DNA from: Spirochaetota bacterium
GTDB lineage: Bacteria; Spirochaetota; Spirochaetia; Treponematales; Breznakiellaceae
Assembly (NCBI GenBank): GCA_023406985.1
Contig: JAEXTK010000212.1
Span: 1 to 18,469, forward strand
Direction: 5' to 3'
Length of the DNA stretch: 18,469 nt
The position numbers and the translations under genes were made by a program. Below the pieces are notes generated by a model. It was not told where the DNA came from. It saw only the letters and a list, made by a program, of their open reading frames with translations, and ran no database searches. Of this stretch, positions 14,787 to 18,469 are shown piece after piece (position 1 is the first letter of the stretch; each line of letters starts with the position of its first letter).

Positions 14787-15572
14787 CTACATCGATCTCC
14801 AGAACTTGAAGTTCATCTTTTCGATGTCTTGCTGCGAGGGCATCGGGAAGTACAGGTTCTTTTCGGGAGACGCGAACATGAATCCGTGCCGGATCAGTTT
14901 GTAGGGGATGTGGTCCATCTGGCTATCGAGGCAGAGCCCCTTGGTATGCTTCTCCGCGTTGCCGGTCAGCTCCGCGTAGGCGTCGCGGAGCGTCGACGGA
15001 TGGATGGTCTCGATGGGCGGCCGGATGAAGGGATTGTTCCGGTACTCCTTGATGAAGTCGGGAATGTCGAATTCGATCTGCGTATAGAACACCTTCGGCG
15101 CCCCTTTCCTATTTCCCGGGTCGGTTATGAATTTGCTGAACTGTTCGAAATCGAAGTTCGAAAGGACGAGCATCCGCATGGGCGCTATTTCCGCGAAGAG
15201 GCGGATGAAGCCCGGTTTATGGGCGTTCACGTAGGGTTCGCTCTTGAGTTCGATCGCATGGCCGTCCGGAGAAGTCAAGTACAAGGCCTCGATCGCGTCA
15301 TAGTCGAGGTGTTCCAGTACCCGATAGCTCTTGATGAATTTGGTCGATTTCGGCCGCCCGTCGGGGTGGGGCCGGATCTCCTCGATGATGGACTCGATAT
15401 CGAAATAGGGATGCCTGAATGAGGAGGCCACGCGGGCGAAGATAACCTTGCCGTTATACGATCGCGTCGAACCGGACGTATAGTGTTTTGCGAACTGCTC
15501 GGGAGTCAATTGGGAACCGACGAGGGCATGGTTCGGGTACATGATCGCGTAAAGGTACCGTTCGTATTCCAT
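14787..15572 (-). CDS. Cytoplasmic protein of unknown function, coupled to hppA
   Basis: 261 residues from the ATG at 15572; not recognised. No signal peptide or membrane segment is visible; it is rich in aromatic and charged residues (MEYERYLYAIMYPNHALVG, FDIESIIEEIRPHPDGR, YTQIEFDIPDFIKEYRNNPF, GLCLDSQMDHIPYKLIRHGF), typical of a compact soluble enzyme or binding protein. The start ATG is 2 bases after the hppA stop, and GGGGAGGG lies 8 bases upstream, inside the last hppA codons. A TTG at 15590 would put that ribosome-binding site inside the gene, so ATG is preferred. Translational coupling to the pyrophosphatase suggests a related need for expression, but no function follows from this. 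No terminator with a T-run is seen after it. Confidence 0.7.
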   Translation of the reverse strand: MEYERYLYAIMYPNHALVGSQLTPEQFAKHYTSGSTRSYNGKVIFARVASSFRHPYFDIESIIEEIRPHPDGRPKSTKFIKSYRVLEHLDYDAIEALYLTSPDGHAIELKSEPYVNAHKPGFIRLFAEIAPMRMLVLSNFDFEQFSKFITDPGNRKGAPKVFYTQIEFDIPDFIKEYRNNPFIRPPIETIHPSTLRDAYAELTGNAEKHTKGLCLDSQMDHIPYKLIRHGFMFASPEKNLYFPMPSQQDIEKMNFKFWRSM

Positions 15573-15574
15573 GG

Positions 15575-17644
15575 TCAATTCCCTCCCCAAAAGGTCTTCA
15601 GCATCGGCGCGATGACGAGCGACACGATGGCCATCAGCTTGATGAGGATGTTGAGCGAAGGGCCCGCGGTATCCTTGAGCGGATCGCCGACGGTATCGCC
15701 GACGACCGCGGCCTTGTGCGCTTCCGATCCCTTTCCACCCTTATCCCCGGTCTCGATCATCTTCTTGGCGTTATCCCAGGCGCCCCCCGCGTTCGCCATG
15801 AAGACGGCGAGCACGAGGCCGGACGCCGTGACGCCGACCAGGAGTCCCGTGAGCATCTCGATCCCGCCAATAAATCCGATGAGGACCGGAGTGGTCGCGG
15901 AGAGGATGCCGGGAAGCAGCATCCGCGAGAGCGCGGCCTTGGTGCTGATGTCGATGCATTTCCGATAATCGGGCTCCTCGGATTCCGCGAGGATGCCGGG
16001 GCGTTCGCGGAACTGCCGGCGCACCTCTTGGATCATGGCGAAGGCAGCCGAACCGATCGCGCTGATAGCGAGCGAGGAAAAAAGGTACGGCATCGCCGCG
16101 CCGACGAGGAGGCCGACGATCACGTCCACCCGCAGCAGGTCGATGGTTCCGCCCCCGACCACTTGTCGGAACGCGGTAAACAGTATGATCGCGGTCAGCG
16201 CGGCCGAGCCGATCGCGTATCCCTTGCCGATAGCCGCGGTGGTGTTTCCGACCGCGTCCAGGCTGTCGGTCACGCTGCGGACTTCCGGCGGGAACTCGAC
16301 CATCTCCGCGAATCCTCCGGCGTTGTCCGCGATCGGTCCGTACGCGTCTACCGCGAGCTGGATGCCGAGCGTGACGAGCATGCCGACCGCGCCGATCGCC
16401 ACGCCGTACAGGCCGGCGAGCGCGTAGGTTCCGAGGATCCCGGCGCCGATGACGATGACCGGAGGGAAACTCGAGAGCATCCCTACCCCGAGCCCGGAGA
16501 TGATCGTCGTCGCCGGCCCCGTCTCGCTCGCGTCCACGATCGCCCGGACGGGCTTCCGCCCCGTTCCCGTAAAGAACTCGGTGAGCGCCCCGACGGCCAT
16601 GCCGACGGCGAGGCCGAGTATCGCGGATAGGAAGACGCGAACGTACCCTATGCCTTGCGCGAAGGCGTCCGGGCCGAGCACGAGACGCGCGGCGAAGAAC
16701 ATCATGAGGGCGGCGACGCCTGAGGCGGCGAAGGTGCCCGTGTTGAGCGCGGCCTGCGGCGAACGTCCCTTTCGTGAGCGCACGAGGAAGATGCCGAGGA
16801 TCGAAGCGAAGATACCGAGGGAGGCGAACACGAGCGGCAATATCGTCAGGCTCAGTTGGATCTCGGGCGACGCCGCGGTTTCGACGCCGAGGATCATGGC
16901 CCCGACGATTACCCCGACGTAGGATTCGAAAAGATCGGCGCCCATGCCCGCGACATCGCCGACGTTGTCCCCGACGTTATCGGCGATGGTCGCCGGGTTG
17001 CGGTGGTCATCCTCGGGGATGCCGGCCTCCACCTTTCCGACGAGGTCGGCGCCTATGTCCGCGGCTTTGGTGAAGATCCCCCCGCCGACCCGGGCGAATA
17101 GGGCTATCGAGGAAGCGCCGAGCGAAAAGCCGAACAGTATGGGAAGAACCGTCGTCCCGAGGGACACGATATCGACTCCGAACGCGTTCGACCCAAAATA
17201 GAGGACCAAGCCGATGCCCGCGAGCGCGAACCCTACGACGCTCATACCCATGACGCTTCCGCCGACGAAAGAGATACGGAGCGCAGGGCTCAAGCCCGTG
17301 GCCGCGGCAGCGGCCGTCCTCGCGTTGGTCTGCGTCGCGACCCTCATCCCGATGAAACCGGTGAGCGCCGAGCAGACCGCGCCCAAAAAGAACGCGGCTG
17401 CCTGCCACCGCAACGCGCCGGTGTTGGCGATGGCGAGCAAGACCGTGACCATGACCACGAACGGCGCGAGCGTGGTATATTCGCGCAGCAGGAAAGCCAT
17501 CGCGCCGTCGGCTACGTGGCGGCGGATACGTTCTAGTCCCTCATGACCGATTGGCTGGCGGTAGATCCAGTAGGTACGCGCGACCGCGTACGCGAGCGCA
17601 AGCACGCAGCCGCCGGCAGCAAATATGACACCGGTACTCAGCAT
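15575..17644 (-). CDS. hppA: Membrane-bound pyrophosphatase, K+-dependent ion pump
   Basis: Couples hydrolysis of pyrophosphate to pumping Na+ or H+ across the inner membrane. 689 residues from ATG 17644, with many membrane segments, the usual family size. Substrate-binding motifs are intact: ADIGADLVGKVEAGIPEDDH, NPATIADNVGDNVGDVAGMG, and near the C-terminus NAGGAWDNAKKMIE and GDTVGDPLKDTAGPSLN. GNTTAA has Ala (residue 470) where K+-independent enzymes have Lys, which marks the K+-dependent subfamily; whether Na+ or H+ is moved cannot be told by eye. A TTG at 17686 would add 14 residues upstream (703 total), but a promoter lies there and the ATG begins the first membrane segment directly. 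Last codons overlap the ribosome-binding site of the following gene. The gene follows the rRNA operon terminator. Confidence 0.95.
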   Translation of the reverse strand: MLSTGVIFAAGGCVLALAYAVARTYWIYRQPIGHEGLERIRRHVADGAMAFLLREYTTLAPFVVMVTVLLAIANTGALRWQAAAFFLGAVCSALTGFIGMRVATQTNARTAAAAATGLSPALRISFVGGSVMGMSVVGFALAGIGLVLYFGSNAFGVDIVSLGTTVLPILFGFSLGASSIALFARVGGGIFTKAADIGADLVGKVEAGIPEDDHRNPATIADNVGDNVGDVAGMGADLFESYVGVIVGAMILGVETAASPEIQLSLTILPLVFASLGIFASILGIFLVRSRKGRSPQAALNTGTFAASGVAALMMFFAARLVLGPDAFAQGIGYVRVFLSAILGLAVGMAVGALTEFFTGTGRKPVRAIVDASETGPATTIISGLGVGMLSSFPPVIVIGAGILGTYALAGLYGVAIGAVGMLVTLGIQLAVDAYGPIADNAGGFAEMVEFPPEVRSVTDSLDAVGNTTAAIGKGYAIGSAALTAIILFTAFRQVVGGGTIDLLRVDVIVGLLVGAAMPYLFSSLAISAIGSAAFAMIQEVRRQFRERPGILAESEEPDYRKCIDISTKAALSRMLLPGILSATTPVLIGFIGGIEMLTGLLVGVTASGLVLAVFMANAGGAWDNAKKMIETGDKGGKGSEAHKAAVVGDTVGDPLKDTAGPSLNILIKLMAIVSLVIAPMLKTFWGGN
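15581..15588 (-). promoter_or_regulatory. Ribosome-binding site deciding the start of the 14787-15572 gene
   Basis: Minus-strand GGGGAGGG (15588-15581) ends 8 bases before the ATG at 15572. It is inside the hppA coding sequence and supports the ATG over the TTG at 15590. Confidence 0.8.
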
Positions 17645-17651
17645 AAGAGGT

Positions 17652-17680
17652 ATAGTAGTATGGGAGATGGCAGAAAACAA
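17652..17680 (-). promoter_or_regulatory. Promoter of hppA, possibly giving a leaderless mRNA
   Basis: Minus-strand TTGTTT (17680-17675), a 17-base spacer and TACTAT (17657-17652). The start of transcription would fall at about 17645, next to the ATG at 17644. No Shine-Dalgarno is visible before that ATG. Confidence 0.5.
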
Positions 17681-17740
17681 GAACAATCATCGTTTGAGCA
17701 GGAATGCGGGACCGGCGACGAACGCAAATACCGAGAGGAT

Positions 17741-17748
17741 AAAAAAAA
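17741..17748 (-). terminator. T8 run ending the rRNA operon
   Basis: On the minus strand TTTTTTTT follows directly after the 3' end of 5S (CGCCAGGC). The 5S closing helix (GCCTGGTGAT with ATCGCCAGGC) would be the stem, as no separate local hairpin is present. Confidence 0.65.
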
Positions 17749-17865
17749 GCCTGGCGATTACCTACTTTCCCACACCTCGAGGGCGCAGTATCATCGGCGT
17801 GGGAGGGCTTGACTTCCGTGTTCGGAATGGGAACGGGTATGACTCCTCCACCATAATCACCAGGC
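17749..17865 (-). rRNA. rrf: 5S ribosomal RNA
   Basis: About 117 bases. The 5' end GCCTGGTGAT pairs with the 3' end ATCGCCAGGC as helix I with one G-U. The 5S core is recognisable, with CCCGTTCCCATTCCGAACAC, then GGAAGTCAAG and the region CTGCGCCCTCGAGGTGTGGG. It lies 3' of 23S in the usual order. Ends are taken from the helix and may be off by a base or two. Confidence 0.95.
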
Positions 17866-18055
17866 AATAATAACCATTTCAAAAGACCAGGGGTTAGTTT
17901 CCTCTCCGCGCTTCAAGGCGCAGGGACGGGCTTTCCCGGTTCAGGACGGTGAAGACTCACTTCGTGAGTCTTTCCGGAGTTTACTTCGTAAACTCCAGCA
18001 CAGGGAACGGCATTGGAAACTTACATCGTAAGTTTCTCCAGCGAAGAACGATAAT
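17866..18055 (-). other. 23S-5S internal spacer with three hairpins
   Basis: About 190 bases without a tRNA or ORF. It holds three 21-base hairpins (17952-18036) and a short GCGC-type hairpin near 17908. The hairpins and CTCCAGC direct repeats (17993-17999, 18036-18042) point to internal duplication. Confidence 0.8.
17952..18036. repeat. Three 9-bp stem / 3-base loop hairpins
   Basis: 17952-17972: AAGACTCAC-TTC-GTGAGTCTT. 17976-17996: GGAGTTTAC-TTC-GTAAACTCC. 18016-18036: GAAACTTAC-ATC-GTAAGTTTC. All have perfect 9-bp stems and 3-base loops but differing stem sequences. On the rRNA strand the loops are GAA, GAA and GAT closed by C-G. Confidence 0.9.

Positions 18056-18469
<414 letters not shown>

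Noticed and set aside
15716..16630. 304-residue plus-strand frame inside hppA
   Set aside because: It is antisense to conserved pyrophosphatase motifs and is mainly Asp/Arg/Gly, a codon-bias shadow.
17952..18036. CRISPR array
   Set aside because: Three short palindromes with unlike stem sequences and unequal gaps (3 and 19 bases); no conserved repeat, no spacers of constant length and no cas genes.
17866..18055. tRNA gene in the rRNA spacer
   Set aside because: No cloverleaf, T-loop GTTCRA or CCA-like end could be found.

Overview
The window is a GC-rich bacterial chromosome segment with a typical Gram-negative-style gene set. The best guess is a spirochaete of the Treponema/Spirochaetales type. 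This rests on an elongation factor G of the mitochondrial-EF-G1-like ('spd') class, a dephospho-CoA kinase with an unusual P-loop, and several envelope proteins of the PEGA, SPOR and DUF2341/LamG kind. Taxonomy is inference from protein flavour; no 16S sequence is present.

Layout. Bases 1-3117 (+) hold a tight operon: the 3' part of polA (cut by the window edge), coaE and a membrane-anchored SPOR-domain protein. It ends in a terminator-like hairpin that runs into the start of the next gene. Bases 3183-4721 (+) encode an exported protein of unknown function. Bases 4718-7780 (+) are a translation unit: a consensus promoter, fusA, a small RecA/KaiC-like P-loop protein and a strong terminator. 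Bases 7780-9387 (+) are malQ with its own promoter and a 12-bp palindrome at the predicted transcription start. Convergent to malQ is a minus-strand single-pass membrane protein (9372-10532). It diverges, across only 26 bp, from a membrane-bound HD-GYP c-di-GMP phosphodiesterase (10559-11947).

Bases 11948-14775 (-) form a three-gene envelope operon with overlapping stop/start codons: a DUF2341+LamG exported protein, a small beta-barrel-like protein, and a PEGA+TPR protein. It has a near-perfect promoter (TTGACG-N17-TATAAT) with an inverted repeat in the spacer, a structured leader and possibly an ATT start codon. Bases 14787-17680 (-) hold hppA (K+-dependent membrane pyrophosphatase) and an unrecognised cytoplasmic protein translationally coupled to it. 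Bases 17741-18469 (-) are the end of an rRNA operon: the 3' part of 23S, a spacer with three identically shaped 9-3-9 hairpins, and 5S whose closing helix is followed by T8.

Most of the window is housekeeping. The less ordinary parts are the hairpin covering the ribosome-binding site at 3153-3203, the 23S-5S spacer hairpins, the envelope operon with its leader, and two conserved-looking genes of unknown role attached to fusA and hppA. I found no mobile element, CRISPR array, prophage or clear defence system.
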